Below are positions 1 through 7,468 of a stretch of DNA of 64,000 nt, in pieces (position 1 is the first letter of the stretch; each line of letters starts with the position of its first letter). The DNA is from DASXYG01 sp036502625 (GTDB lineage: Bacteria; Actinomycetota; Actinomycetes; Streptosporangiales; Streptosporangiaceae): the NCBI GenBank assembly GCA_036502625.1, contig DASXYG010000130.1, positions 53,894-117,893 of the forward strand. The letters are read 5' to 3'. The translations under genes were made by a program, and so were the position numbers. The notes under the pieces are model-generated. The model did not search any database. It was not told the origin of the DNA and worked only from the letters and a program-made list of their open reading frames with translations.

Positions 1-114
1 CCGCAGCAGATGGCCCCCGCGTACGACAGCGGCGACCACCTGCACCCCGGCGACGCGGGCTATCAGCGCATGGCCGACAGCATCAAGATCTCCGCACTAC
101 TACGCACTAAGTGA
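1..114 (+). CDS. SGNH/GDSL hydrolase, C-terminal end (partial)
   Basis: The window opens inside this gene. Frame 1 reads a 37-residue tail ending in TGA at 112-114. It contains SGDHLHPGDAGYQRMADSI, the block V signature of SGNH/GDSL esterases, in which the Asp-X-X-His pair (DHLH) supplies two catalytic-triad residues. GDAGYQRMA is typical of actinobacterial secreted lipase/esterase members of the family. Everything upstream, including the nucleophile serine and any signal peptide, lies outside the window, so substrate and export cannot be judged. Confidence 0.75.
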   Translation, partial: PQQMAPAYDSGDHLHPGDAGYQRMADSIKISALLRTK

Positions 115-333
115 CCCCACGAAGGCCCGCCAAGCCGTCCGCGACACCGTCAGATGACCGCGCTCCCGGTCCTTCGTATCCCGCACCCCCACCGCCGTCT
201 CACCAGCGGCGATCTCAACACACTGTCCCTGAGTCGACTGACTGTACGAGGACTTACGCCAACCCACGCCAACCTCGACGCACTGACCCTGAGTCGATTC
301 GCTGTACGACGACTTACGCCAGCCAGTGATCAT
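100..333 (-). CDS. DUF397 domain protein with duplicated N-terminal motif
   Basis: A 77-residue protein of the DUF397 family, small proteins usually paired with XRE/DUF5753 regulators in actinomycetes. The family motif W-RKSSYS-x-CVE appears twice in tandem (GWRKSSYSESTQGQCVEV and GWRKSSYSQSTQGQCVEI), followed by the normal VAVRDxKD-like segment and the C-terminal AWRAF motif. A normal DUF397 protein has one copy. The duplicate corresponds to a 60-bp direct repeat in the DNA. The gene overlaps the stop of the upstream XRE gene by 20 nt, so the two are probably cotranscribed. It converges on the hydrolase gene and overlaps it by 15 nt. The role, probably partner or antagonist of the regulator, is inferred from the family. 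Confidence 0.85.
   Translation of the reverse strand: MITGWRKSSYSESTQGQCVEVGVGWRKSSYSQSTQGQCVEIAAGETAVGVRDTKDRERGHLTVSRTAWRAFVGSLSA
218..325. repeat. 60-bp imperfect tandem duplication inside the DUF397 gene
   Basis: The segment beginning CACTGTCCCTGAGTCGA at 221 recurs as CACTGACCCTGAGTCGA at 281. The period is exactly 60 bp (20 codons), so the reading frame is kept and the WRKSSYS motif is doubled. Confidence 0.8.
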
Positions 334-1093
334 TACTTTCCTCCGGCATGTCCGCGATCACCGCCATGATCAATTCCTTGGACATACTAGGGGACAACGC
401 GGCAGCGGAGATCGCATCCCATGCCTTGGACAGCATCGAAACCTGCTTTGGGTCATCCGCCAGTGTTCCCCCGGTGATGCTGTCCACGAAGGCGATCGGG
501 GACTCGTCCTCGAAACTGAGGATCATCAGCGGCCCGGCGCTGCCCGGATGCGCCCCCTCGGTGAATGGCATTATCTGTAGCGTCCACGGAGCATCGGGCC
601 GGATCAGATGCTCTAGCTGTGCCCGCGCAATACTGGGACTCCCCACAATGTGATAGAGGCTGGATTCGCTGAGTACCACGTGTACCTCGGTCGGTTCATT
701 TCGATCGAAGATCCGCTGGCGATCCATTCGCTCCTGCACCAGCTCAGGGTCCGCCACAAATATCTCTGCGTAATCCCTGGTCTGCAGGAGACCGGGGATT
801 ACGCGACAGTCCCAGATGCGTATCTCCGTGGCGCGCTGTTCGACCTCCATGAGGCTTCCGAACTCGGTAGTCTCAGCCTCGGTGGCGGCCTGGAGCTCGA
901 TCAGCATGCCATGGACGCTGAGCGCCTCGTCACTCTTGCGAGCGAACAGCGGCTTGGGGGTACGCCGGTTCATCTCGATACTGCGTATGGTCTCCCAGTT
1001 GTAGCCGATGGCCTCCCCGAGCTGTTCGCGCGTGAGCCCCGCCTGCTCGCGCAGCCGCCGCAGCTCCCTCGCGAAATGTACGCGCGCGTCCAT
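314..1093 (-). CDS. XRE-family transcriptional regulator with DUF5753 domain
   Basis: A 259-residue protein. An N-terminal helix-turn-helix of the XRE type covers about residues 8-60 (FARELRRLREQAGLTREQL, then WETIRSIEMNRR). The DUF5753 domain fills most of the rest, with the hallmark RVIPGLLQTRDYA at about 97-109. Streptomyces homologues next to DUF397 genes act in developmental or antibiotic control, but the target here is unknown. I chose the ATG at 1093, preceded by GGGGTGG at good spacing, over the ATG at 1111. The reading frame stays open further upstream but that part is C-rich junk. The stop overlaps the DUF397 gene downstream. Confidence 0.9.
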   Translation of the reverse strand: MDARVHFARELRRLREQAGLTREQLGEAIGYNWETIRSIEMNRRTPKPLFARKSDEALSVHGMLIELQAATEAETTEFGSLMEVEQRATEIRIWDCRVIPGLLQTRDYAEIFVADPELVQERMDRQRIFDRNEPTEVHVVLSESSLYHIVGSPSIARAQLEHLIRPDAPWTLQIMPFTEGAHPGSAGPLMILSFEDESPIAFVDSITGGTLADDPKQVSMLSKAWDAISAAALSPSMSKELIMAVIADMPEESNDHWLA

Positions 1094-1277
1094 ATTGCCA
1101 CCCCACCCCATTGTGGTACTCGGCCGTGTCCCATGTGACCCAATGCCGTCCCGACCAGGAATGGCGACGAGCCTACGCCGAGCATGGCACCCTAGCCGCA
1201 CAACACCAAGAAAAACCCATTCTCGAACACCATTCGAATTCCCCGGGTCATTTCCCCGCCCCAAAGGAGCCCACCCC

Positions 1278-1466
1278 ATGACCATGTTCCGCACCGACGA
1301 CGACCTCTCCACGTACACCTTCGTAGAAGTCCCCGCCGGAACCGAGGTCCGCTGCGAGCCAGACCCCCCAGGCGGCATCCTGCTGATCTTCGGCACCCAC
1401 GACCGCACCATCCTGAAGCTAGCCCCCCAAATGCTCGCCCCCCTAAAGGCCGCCCTCTCCCCATGA
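1278..1466 (+). CDS. Small unknown protein (62 aa)
   Basis: A 62-residue acidic to neutral protein beginning MTMFRTDDDLSTYTFVEV and rich in Pro and Leu at its end. The ATG at 1278 follows a clear AAAGGAG ribosome binding site at 1263-1269, and codon usage is typical of the genome, so I take it as a real gene. I do not recognise a family. Small proteins like this often accompany XRE/DUF397 pairs in actinomycetes. It is divergent from the XRE gene, with about 185 bp between the starts, and is followed by a repeat-filled intergenic island. Confidence 0.6.
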   Translation: MTMFRTDDDLSTYTFVEVPAGTEVRCEPDPPGGILLIFGTHDRTILKLAPQMLAPLKAALSP

Positions 1467-2359
1467 CCCCCCTCAAGATCCGGGGCGCCCGGCCCCCACC
1501 CCCACCCCACCCCGGGCGCCCCCACCCCCACCCGCCCCCGGCTCCCCCCGCGCGCTCCCCAGCACCGCGGCCAGACTCCCCCCGCAAAAAGGCCGCGCTC
1601 CGCGCGACAGACCCCCCGCGGCCCTCAGCGAGCCATCCTCTTCGCGAGCCCGCAGGGCTACGCCTCAATGCACCCCGGATCACGCGATCCCCGCGCCCGC
1701 GCTCCCCGATACCGGGACCGAGCTCCGCCCGCACAAAGGCCGCGCTCCGCGCGACAGACCTCCCGCGCCCTCAGTCGGCCATATCCATCGCTGGGCCGCG
1801 AGGCTGCCGCCCAAAGCAACCCAGATCAAGCGGTCTCCCGCCACCCGCACTCCCCGGGCACCGCAGCCAAACTCCACCCGCACAAAGGCCGCGCTCCGCG
1901 CGCAGACCCCCCGCGCCCCCAGCCAGCCATCCTCTTCGCGAGCCCGCAGAGCTACGCCCCAAAGCAACCCGGATCACGCGATCCCCGCGCCCCGCACTCC
2001 CCCGGGACGGGGACCTGGCTCCCCCCGCACAAAGGCCGCGCTCCGCGCGACAGACCCCCCGCGTCCTCACCCAGCCATATCCATCGCTGGGCCGCGAGGC
2101 TGCCGCCCAATGCAAGCCAGGCCACAGGAGCTCCGCGTACAGCGTCTTCCCCCCAGCCCGCCCCCTTCGCCGGAGCGCGCGGCCGCGGGCCGGAAGCACC
2201 GCCCGTCTGCGCAGAGCCGAGTGGCCGCACAGGCTCAGGCGCGCCTGTTGTGCTGACCAGCACCAGACGGGTCGGGGCCAACCCAGCGGCGGCCGGATGA
2301 ACCGCCAGCCGAATCCGCCCGACAGATCAACGGAATCCGTACAGGAAGGGGTCACGACA
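1467..2359. other. 893-bp non-coding island made mostly of family 1 repeats
   Basis: This stretch is very C-rich on the + strand. Its long open frames are low-complexity Pro/Arg/Ala translations without domains or ribosome binding sites. It contains four copies of a roughly 100-bp repeat (see the family 1 entry). The last 230 bp (about 2130-2359) are repeat-free and should hold the promoter of the radical SAM gene, but I see no convincing -35/-10 pair. Confidence 0.7.
1586..2130. repeat. Family 1 hairpin repeat, cluster A (4 copies)
   Basis: Four tandemly spaced copies lie at about 1586-1690, 1734-1840, 1881-1984 and 2027-2130, roughly 150 bp apart. Each starts with (C)AAAGGCCGCGCTCCGCGCG, which can fold as CGCGC-TCC-GCGCG, then a CAGACCCCCCGCG segment. 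In two copies a second hairpin AGCCC-GCA-GGGCT and CAACCCGGATCACGCGATCC follow. The other two carry a variant second half (ATATCCATCGCTGGGCCGCG). The unit recurs at 5398-5510 and 11150-11976. Confidence 0.85.
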
Positions 2360-3217
2360 GTGAATACGATCATCAAGGAAGCATCGGCAGAGCACACCGG
2401 GCCTCAGCTTCTCTGGCTGGATCTGACCCGGAAGTGCCAGCTCAAGTGCGTGCACTGCTACAACGAATCGGGGCCTGAGGGCACTCACGGCACCATGGGT
2501 CTCCAAGACTGGATCAGTGTCCTGAACCAGGCGGCGAGCTACGGTATTCGCCGCGTCCAGGCCATCGGTGGAGAACCGACCCTGCACCCCGAGGCCGCAG
2601 AACTGGTCGACCACGCGCTGGGCCTCGGCCTGGAAGTCGAGATCTTCAGCAACCTGGTCCACGTCTCCGAACAGTGGTGGGACCTGTTCCGCCGCGCGGG
2701 GATCGCGCTAGCCACGTCCTACTACTCGGACCGAGCGGACGAGCACAACGCGATCACCGGTCGCTCCAGCCACCGCCTCACCAGAGCGAACATCGAGAAA
2801 GCGGTCCGCCTCAGCATCCCCCTCCGCGTCGGGATCATCGCCACCAGCGGCGAACAGCGCGTGCGCCAAGCGCGGCGGGAGCTTGAGGAGATCGGGGTGA
2901 CCAGCATCCGCGTCGACCGGGTACGCCACTTCGGGCGGGGCGCTCAGCGCCAGGCACCAGACATGGCCCAGCTCTGCGGCCGGTGCGGCACCGGTAAGGC
3001 CTCGGTCAGTCCCACGGGCGAGGTCTCACCGTGCGTGTTCTCGACCTGGATGAGCGTGGGGAACGTCCACGACGCCGCGCTGGCCACTATCCTCAGCGGA
3101 ACCGCCATGACGCAGGCCAATGAGTCCATCCAAGCGGTAACCCGTACGGGCGGTTGCGATCCTGATGACGAATGTAGTCCTGGGCACCCTGGCAGCGGTT
3201 GCAACCCCAGAACCTGA
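2360..3217 (+). CDS. Radical SAM/SPASM-type enzyme
   Basis: A 285-residue protein. Cys26, Cys30 and Cys33 form the radical SAM CX3CX2C motif (RKCQLKCVHCY) that binds the SAM-cleaving 4Fe-4S cluster. GGEP follows at residues 70-73. The C-terminus has a compact SPASM-like set of cysteines (Cys206, 209, 225, 266, 272, 281) with the typical VSPTGEVSPC, suggesting an auxiliary cluster and a peptide or protein substrate. I chose GTG 2360, preceded by GGAAGGGG at 2344-2351 with 8-nt spacing. An ATG at 2297 is in frame but has no ribosome site. A phosphotransferase-like gene starts 9 nt after the stop. The peptide-maturase role is inferred; no precursor peptide is visible. Confidence 0.85.
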   Translation: MNTIIKEASAEHTGPQLLWLDLTRKCQLKCVHCYNESGPEGTHGTMGLQDWISVLNQAASYGIRRVQAIGGEPTLHPEAAELVDHALGLGLEVEIFSNLVHVSEQWWDLFRRAGIALATSYYSDRADEHNAITGRSSHRLTRANIEKAVRLSIPLRVGIIATSGEQRVRQARRELEEIGVTSIRVDRVRHFGRGAQRQAPDMAQLCGRCGTGKASVSPTGEVSPCVFSTWMSVGNVHDAALATILSGTAMTQANESIQAVTRTGGCDPDDECSPGHPGSGCNPRT

Positions 3218-3226
3218 AAGAGCCCG

Positions 3227-4021
3227 ATGACCCGCAGCCTCCCCGGACCCGAGTTCCAGGCGCTGATCCGCCCCCACACAGGCGACCTGATCGACCTCCG
3301 GCCCACCCCATCCGGACACACCTCGGACGTCTCGATCCTGGTCACGTCCGAAAAGGGCCGGTTCTTCGTCAAGGCCGTCCGGAACAGGCCCGGCGGGCGA
3401 CGCGACTCCCTGGTCCGGGAAGGCCTGATCAACCCGTACGTTCGCCCCATCTCCCCAGCCGTCCGATGGCAGATCGAGGACGACACGTGGCTCGCCCTCG
3501 GCTTCGCGTACGTCGACGGCCGGTCCGCGGACTTCACCCCGGCCTCCCCCGACCTCCCGGCGATCATCGACACCCTGAACCGGATCGCCGACCTCGACCT
3601 GCCCGAGGTCGCCCGAGCCTGGCCGGAGACCCGATGGGACCGCTTCGCCGCCAACGAGACGGACGCCGCGCACTTCGCGGGCGACGCCCTGCTCTACACC
3701 GACATCAACCCCGACAACCTGCTGATCGGGAACCGGGAAACCTGGGCGGTCGACTGGGCCTGGCCCACCCGCGGCGCCGCGTTCATCGACCCCGCATGCC
3801 TCATCCTGCAGTTGATAGCCGACGGCCACACCCCCGAATCCGCCGAGTCCTGGGCAGCAGGCTGCAAGACCTGGGCGACCGCCGCCCCGGAAGCGATCAA
3901 CGCATTCGCCCTGGCCACCCTCCGCATGAACCGCCACCACGCCGACCGCCACCCCGACGCCCCATGGCTGGCGGCAATGGCAACAGCCGCCCAAACGTGG
4001 ACGGACCATCGAGCCCTCTGA
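3227..4021 (+). CDS. Aminoglycoside phosphotransferase (APH)-fold kinase
   Basis: A 264-residue protein with the APH/choline-kinase fold. It has a candidate ATP-binding lysine in RFFVKA (Lys49), the catalytic loop LLYTDINPDNLL (Asp159, Asn164) and the metal-binding AVDWAWP (Asp176). The Brenner motif HxDxxxxN lacks its usual His (Tyr-Thr-Asp here), which is common in distant members. It begins 9 nt after the radical SAM stop with GAAAGAG upstream, so the two are in one operon. The substrate is unknown. Given its neighbours it may phosphorylate a peptide or a small cosubstrate of the same pathway rather than an antibiotic. Confidence 0.8.
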   Translation: MTRSLPGPEFQALIRPHTGDLIDLRPTPSGHTSDVSILVTSEKGRFFVKAVRNRPGGRRDSLVREGLINPYVRPISPAVRWQIEDDTWLALGFAYVDGRSADFTPASPDLPAIIDTLNRIADLDLPEVARAWPETRWDRFAANETDAAHFAGDALLYTDINPDNLLIGNRETWAVDWAWPTRGAAFIDPACLILQLIADGHTPESAESWAAGCKTWATAAPEAINAFALATLRMNRHHADRHPDAPWLAAMATAAQTWTDHRAL

Positions 4022-4052
4022 ACGCCCTCCACACCCGGCCCCGCAGAGGAAG

Positions 4053-4110
4053 AGCACAACGAATCGGGGCCTGAGGGCGCTGAACCTCCGAGACTGGATC
4101 CGTGGCTCGA
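4053..4110 (+). pseudogene. Fossil fragment of a second radical SAM gene
   Basis: Between the kinase and methyltransferase genes, 23 nt at 4059-4081 (ACAACGAATCGGGGCCTGAG and three more bases) are identical to 2460-2482, just after the third cluster cysteine codon of the radical SAM gene. After a gap, CTCCGAGACTGGATC at 4087-4101 matches CTCCAAGACTGGATC at 2500-2514. The copy has a deletion that breaks the frame (NESGPEG, then LRDWI in another frame) and no start codon. It looks like the remains of a duplicated or recombined radical SAM gene. Confidence 0.65.
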
Positions 4111-4151
4111 AGACGAGACCGGCCTGTCGCCGACCTCCTGGAAACGACCGA

Positions 4152-5330
4152 GTGACCATGCAAGCTGAACCGGCCGCGAAGCTGCGCCGCCGTCTTGCCG
4201 ACCAGCTCGAAGGAGAGGGAGAACTCCGTTCCCCCGCATGGCGGCGAGCCGTCGAGACCGTTCCCCGCGAGGTCTTCATCGGAGGCCGCATCTACCGCCG
4301 AACCGGCCCGGCCGGAGGCACATCCTGGGACGTGGTCACGCGCGCGACGCTCGGCCCCGCGGACTGGCTCGCCCTGGTCTACCAGGATGAGACCTGGGTG
4401 ACCCAGATCGCCGGAGACGACCACGGCGATCCGGCCGAAGGCGCGCCGTCCTCATCGAGCACCCTGCCGAGCCTCGTCGTCCGGATGCTGGAGGACCTCG
4501 ACGTCAGCGACGGGAACACCGTCCTGGAGATCGGCACCGGCACCGGCTACTCCACAGCCCTCATGTGCCACCGACTCGGCGACGCCAACGTGACCTCGAT
4601 CGAGATCGACCCGGACGTCGCCGTCCGCGCCCGCGCCGCCCTCACGACGGCCGGCTACCGGCCCGCCCTCGTCTGCGGGGACGGCCTCGCAGGCGACCCG
4701 GCACACGCCCCGTACGACCGGATCATCGCGACCTGTTCCGTCCGCGCCATCCCGGCACCCTGGCTGGACCAGTGCCGTCCCGGCGGACGCATCCTGACCA
4801 CGCTGTCAGGCTGGCTCTACGGCTCCGGCTACGTGAACCTCGAGGTCACCGCGCCCGGCCACGCGCACGGCCACTTCATGCCCGGCACCGTCTCCTTCAT
4901 GACCGCCCGCCCCCATGCCGCACCGCTCCTCACCGAGCTGCCCGCCCGCGAAGGCACCGGACGCACCACATCCATCGGCGCCGATCTGCTCACCGACTGG
5001 ATGGGCCTGTTCCTCGCACAACTCGCCCTCCCCACCGCATGCCGCGCCACGGTCATCGACGACGACGGCCGACCCGCCCACGTCATCGTGGACATGAACA
5101 CCCGCGCGTACGCCTGGCTCCAGCAACGCGACAGCGGCGATTGGACGATCATCGAAGGCGGCCCATCCTCCGTATGGCGCACGGTCGAACAGACCGTAGA
5201 GGCCTGGCACAAAGCCGGCCGCCCCGACCAACAGCACTTCACCCTCGCCATCACCCCCGAAACCCAAACCGTCCACCTAAAGACCGACGGACAAGACCTA
5301 AGCTGGCCCCTCCCCAGCAGCACCCCGTAA
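4152..5330 (+). CDS. PIMT-type (protein-L-isoaspartate-like) methyltransferase of the graspetide kind
   Basis: A 392-residue class I SAM methyltransferase of the PCMT superfamily. Motif I is VLEIGTGTGYSTA (about 124-136), followed by the acidic IEIDPDV and by YDRIIATCSVRAIP. The N-terminal part (RAVETVPREVF, then YQDETWVTQ and SSSSTLPSLVVRMLE) and the long C-terminal extension of about 170 residues match the methyltransferases that accompany ATP-grasp RiPP maturases. In known cases such enzymes turn an Asp of the peptide into aspartimide. No ATP-grasp ligase or obvious precursor lies in the window, so the substrate is open. GTG 4152 or ATG 4158 could start it; GGAAA at 4141 favours the first. 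Confidence 0.85.
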   Translation: MTMQAEPAAKLRRRLADQLEGEGELRSPAWRRAVETVPREVFIGGRIYRRTGPAGGTSWDVVTRATLGPADWLALVYQDETWVTQIAGDDHGDPAEGAPSSSSTLPSLVVRMLEDLDVSDGNTVLEIGTGTGYSTALMCHRLGDANVTSIEIDPDVAVRARAALTTAGYRPALVCGDGLAGDPAHAPYDRIIATCSVRAIPAPWLDQCRPGGRILTTLSGWLYGSGYVNLEVTAPGHAHGHFMPGTVSFMTARPHAAPLLTELPAREGTGRTTSIGADLLTDWMGLFLAQLALPTACRATVIDDDGRPAHVIVDMNTRAYAWLQQRDSGDWTIIEGGPSSVWRTVEQTVEAWHKAGRPDQQHFTLAITPETQTVHLKTDGQDLSWPLPSSTP

Positions 5331-5627
5331 AAGCCCAACCGCCCCCCTTCGCGCCGACCCAGCGCCACCCCACTCCGGCGCCCCGGGCCGCCGCTACCCC
5401 GTACAAGGCCGCGCTCCGCGCGACAGCCCCCCGCGACCTCAGTCCGGCATTCTCCTAATGAGCCCGCAGGGCTACGCCTCAAAGCAACCCGGATCACGCG
5501 ATCCCCCGCCGCCACCTGCACTCCCCGGCGCCCGCGGTCAAGCTCTCCACCCGCACAAAAGCAACGCCGTCCGGCGTACACATCGATTTAGACTTGAGCC
5601 CAGAAGCGTCTGACGGAAGGAGCCGGT
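5331..5627. other. Intergenic region with one family 1 repeat copy
   Basis: A 297-bp gap holding one complete family 1 element at about 5398-5510. The element includes CAAGGCCGCGCTCCGCGCG, the hairpin AGCCC-GCA-GGGCT at 5461-5473 and the CAACCCGGATCACGCGATCC tail. The rest is featureless apart from GGAAGGA (5615-5621), the ribosome site of the next gene. Confidence 0.75.
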
Positions 5628-5825
5628 GTGAGCGTCGACGTACCCGAAATGGTCACGATTCCACGCGCTGAGCTGGACGCGCTCAAGGCCGAGGTGAGGC
5701 GCCTCCGGCGAGAGGTCGGGCGCGACGTGGCCGAGCGACGGATCAACGCCGATCCCGGCCCGGCCGGCGACGCGCCCATGTTCACCCGCGACGAGTTGGC
5801 GGCCGCATGGGGAATCGTTGAGTGA
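5628..5825 (+). CDS. Small antitoxin-like protein (65 aa)
   Basis: A 65-residue protein starting at GTG 5628 behind GGAAGGA. It has MVTIPRAELDALKAEVRRL, an amphipathic helix with charged heptads, then an acidic tail ending MFTRDELAAAWGIVE. This organisation, with a short N-terminal strand-helix and a toxin-embracing tail, resembles type II antitoxins. The next gene overlaps it by 8 nt and encodes a RelE/ParE-sized protein. I do not recognise the exact family, and the antitoxin assignment rests on size and context. Confidence 0.5.
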   Translation: MSVDVPEMVTIPRAELDALKAEVRRLRREVGRDVAERRINADPGPAGDAPMFTRDELAAAWGIVE

Positions 5826-6087
5826 TCGGCTGATCCGCTTCCCGGGCGCATCTTGGCAGGAGATCGAGGCGCTGCCGCAGCCCCTGCGGTGGACCGTACA
5901 GGGCGTGATCTTCCATCTGCTCGACGAGCCGACACCGACCCTTGCCGACCCATTTCCCGCCGACAGCCCCCTACCTGGCGCGTACGAGCTGCACCTCTAC
6001 ACCGACGCGGTGACGATCTGGTACACCGTCACCACGTACGAAGGCCAGGAGATCATCAGCGTTCAACACGTCAGGCTCGACACCTGA
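5818..6087 (+). CDS. RelE/ParE-like small protein (89 aa), candidate toxin
   Basis: An 89-residue protein from a TTG start at 5818, overlapping the preceding gene by 8 nt, which implies translational coupling. The ending YELHLYTDAVTIWYTV followed by GQEIISVQHVRLD fits the terminal beta strands of RelE/ParE ribonuclease folds, where the pattern is roughly yElR-x-rvlYxv-x-ivvlhv. Catalytic residues cannot be assigned by eye. No ATG or GTG is in frame near the start, so TTG is forced. Alternatively this is a conserved pair unrelated to toxins. Confidence 0.5.
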   Translation: MSDRLIRFPGASWQEIEALPQPLRWTVQGVIFHLLDEPTPTLADPFPADSPLPGAYELHLYTDAVTIWYTVTTYEGQEIISVQHVRLDT

Positions 6088-6181
6088 CCGGCAGAGATCT
6101 CGGCTTGTAGGACCCGCCCTACGGTGCGGACGACGCGGCGGGACACCACCGACGTCACGAATGTTCGCGGTGGCGCCCCGA

Positions 6182-7459
6182 TCACCCCACCGGCCCGAAC
6201 TCCTTGCGTGTGTCGATGACCTTTCCGAAGAGGTTCCAGCGGGTGCCCTTGAACCGGATGAGCTGCATCGACTCGATGGGGAACCCGTCCTTCGGGCCCG
6301 TGTTCACCGTGATACCGGGCAGTAGCATGTCGTCCATCTGGTTCGTCTGGTTGCGCATCGCGTCGCGCAGCCCCTCGCGCGTCGGGCACTTCATCGACTG
6401 CACGGTCTTGGCCAGGCTCTCCGCGACCGCCCAACCGAAGGCGTGGAACTGGTCCTGCGGGTCGGCGCCCGGCTGGTACTGCGCGAGCTTCTGCTTGTAC
6501 AGCTTCATCGCCGGGTCGTTCGCCCACTGCGGGTCCGACGGGTCCTTGAAGTACGTGGCCGACACGATGCCCTGCACGTTCGGGAACCCGACCGGCTTCA
6601 GTACGGTCGTCGACGCCGCCACGTTGTTCAGGATGTGCAGCGGGTTCCACGCCTTGTTCCCGGCATCCGCCGCGAGCGCCTGCGACCCGAACTTCGGCGT
6701 CGTGATGTCCAGGAACACGTCCGCCTTCGACTCCGCGAGCTTGCTCATCTGCGGGCTGACGGTCGGGTCCGTGACCTCGTAGCTCTGCTTGGCCACGACC
6801 TTCACGCCGCTCCCGGCGATCGCCTTCGTGAACCCGCCGAGCAGGTCCTGCCCGAAGTCGTCGTTCTGGTACAGCACGGCCACGGTCGCGTGCGGCTTCG
6901 TGTCCTTCAGCCACTTCGCGTAGATCCGCGCCTCCGCGACGTAGCTAGGCTGCCACCCGATCGTCCACGGGTGCTTGGTGTCCGCCCCCCACTTCGACGC
7001 GCCCGTCGCGACGTAGATCTGCGGCACCTTCTGCTGGTTCGCGTAATCCCACACGGCCGTGGTCGACGGCGTGCCCAGCGTCTCGAACAGCGCGAACACC
7101 TTGTCCTGCTCGACGAGCCGCCGCGCCTCCTCTATGGCCTTCGGCGGCTGGTAGCCGTCATCGCGCACGATGAACGTCACCTTGCGCCCGCCGATGCCGC
7201 CCTTCTCCTTGTTGAGGTAGTCGAAGTACGCCCGGATCCCCTTCGGGATCTCCCCGTACGCCGACGCCGGCCCGGACAGCGGGTACGTACCGCCCAGCTT
7301 GATCGAGTTCTTCGTGATCCCGGTCGTCTGCTGCCCCTTGCAGGCCCCGGTCGCCTCCGTCCCCCCGCCCCCGGCCCCCCGCTGGCTGCACGCCCCGAGC
7401 GGCGCGGCGACCAGCACACAGGCCAGCGGAATCCCGATCCGGCGCGGAATGGTGCGCAT
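6182..7459 (-). CDS. livJ: Branched-chain amino acid-type ABC transporter substrate-binding lipoprotein
   Basis: A 425-residue periplasmic-binding-protein-like lipoprotein. The signal peptide begins MRTIPRRIGIPLACVL and ends in the lipobox LGAC, so the mature protein is lipid-anchored outside the membrane. The mature part begins with a Gly-rich linker and continues with GITKNSIKLGGTYPLSG, typical of the LivJ/Peripla_BP_6 fold. It is the last gene of the livGFHMJ operon. The stop of livM abuts a possible GTG start at 7468, but the ATG at 7459 gives the better signal peptide. Substrate could be branched-chain amino acids, aromatic compounds, amides or urea; the sequence does not decide. Confidence 0.9.
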   Translation of the reverse strand: MRTIPRRIGIPLACVLVAAPLGACSQRGAGGGGTEATGACKGQQTTGITKNSIKLGGTYPLSGPASAYGEIPKGIRAYFDYLNKEKGGIGGRKVTFIVRDDGYQPPKAIEEARRLVEQDKVFALFETLGTPSTTAVWDYANQQKVPQIYVATGASKWGADTKHPWTIGWQPSYVAEARIYAKWLKDTKPHATVAVLYQNDDFGQDLLGGFTKAIAGSGVKVVAKQSYEVTDPTVSPQMSKLAESKADVFLDITTPKFGSQALAADAGNKAWNPLHILNNVAASTTVLKPVGFPNVQGIVSATYFKDPSDPQWANDPAMKLYKQKLAQYQPGADPQDQFHAFGWAVAESLAKTVQSMKCPTREGLRDAMRNQTNQMDDMLLPGITVNTGPKDGFPIESMQLIRFKGTRWNLFGKVIDTRKEFGPVG

Positions 7460-7468
7460 GTCGATCAC

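Noticed and set aside
2027..2359. Transposon or integrase remnant at the radical SAM cassette border
   Set aside because: No transposase-like frame, terminal inverted repeats or target duplication could be found. The repeats alone do not show mobility.
1463..3217. A 584-residue open frame covering the radical SAM gene and everything upstream
   Set aside because: The first about 300 codons are Pro/Arg-rich translation of the repeat island with no domain. A ribosome site and family similarity begin only at GTG 2360.
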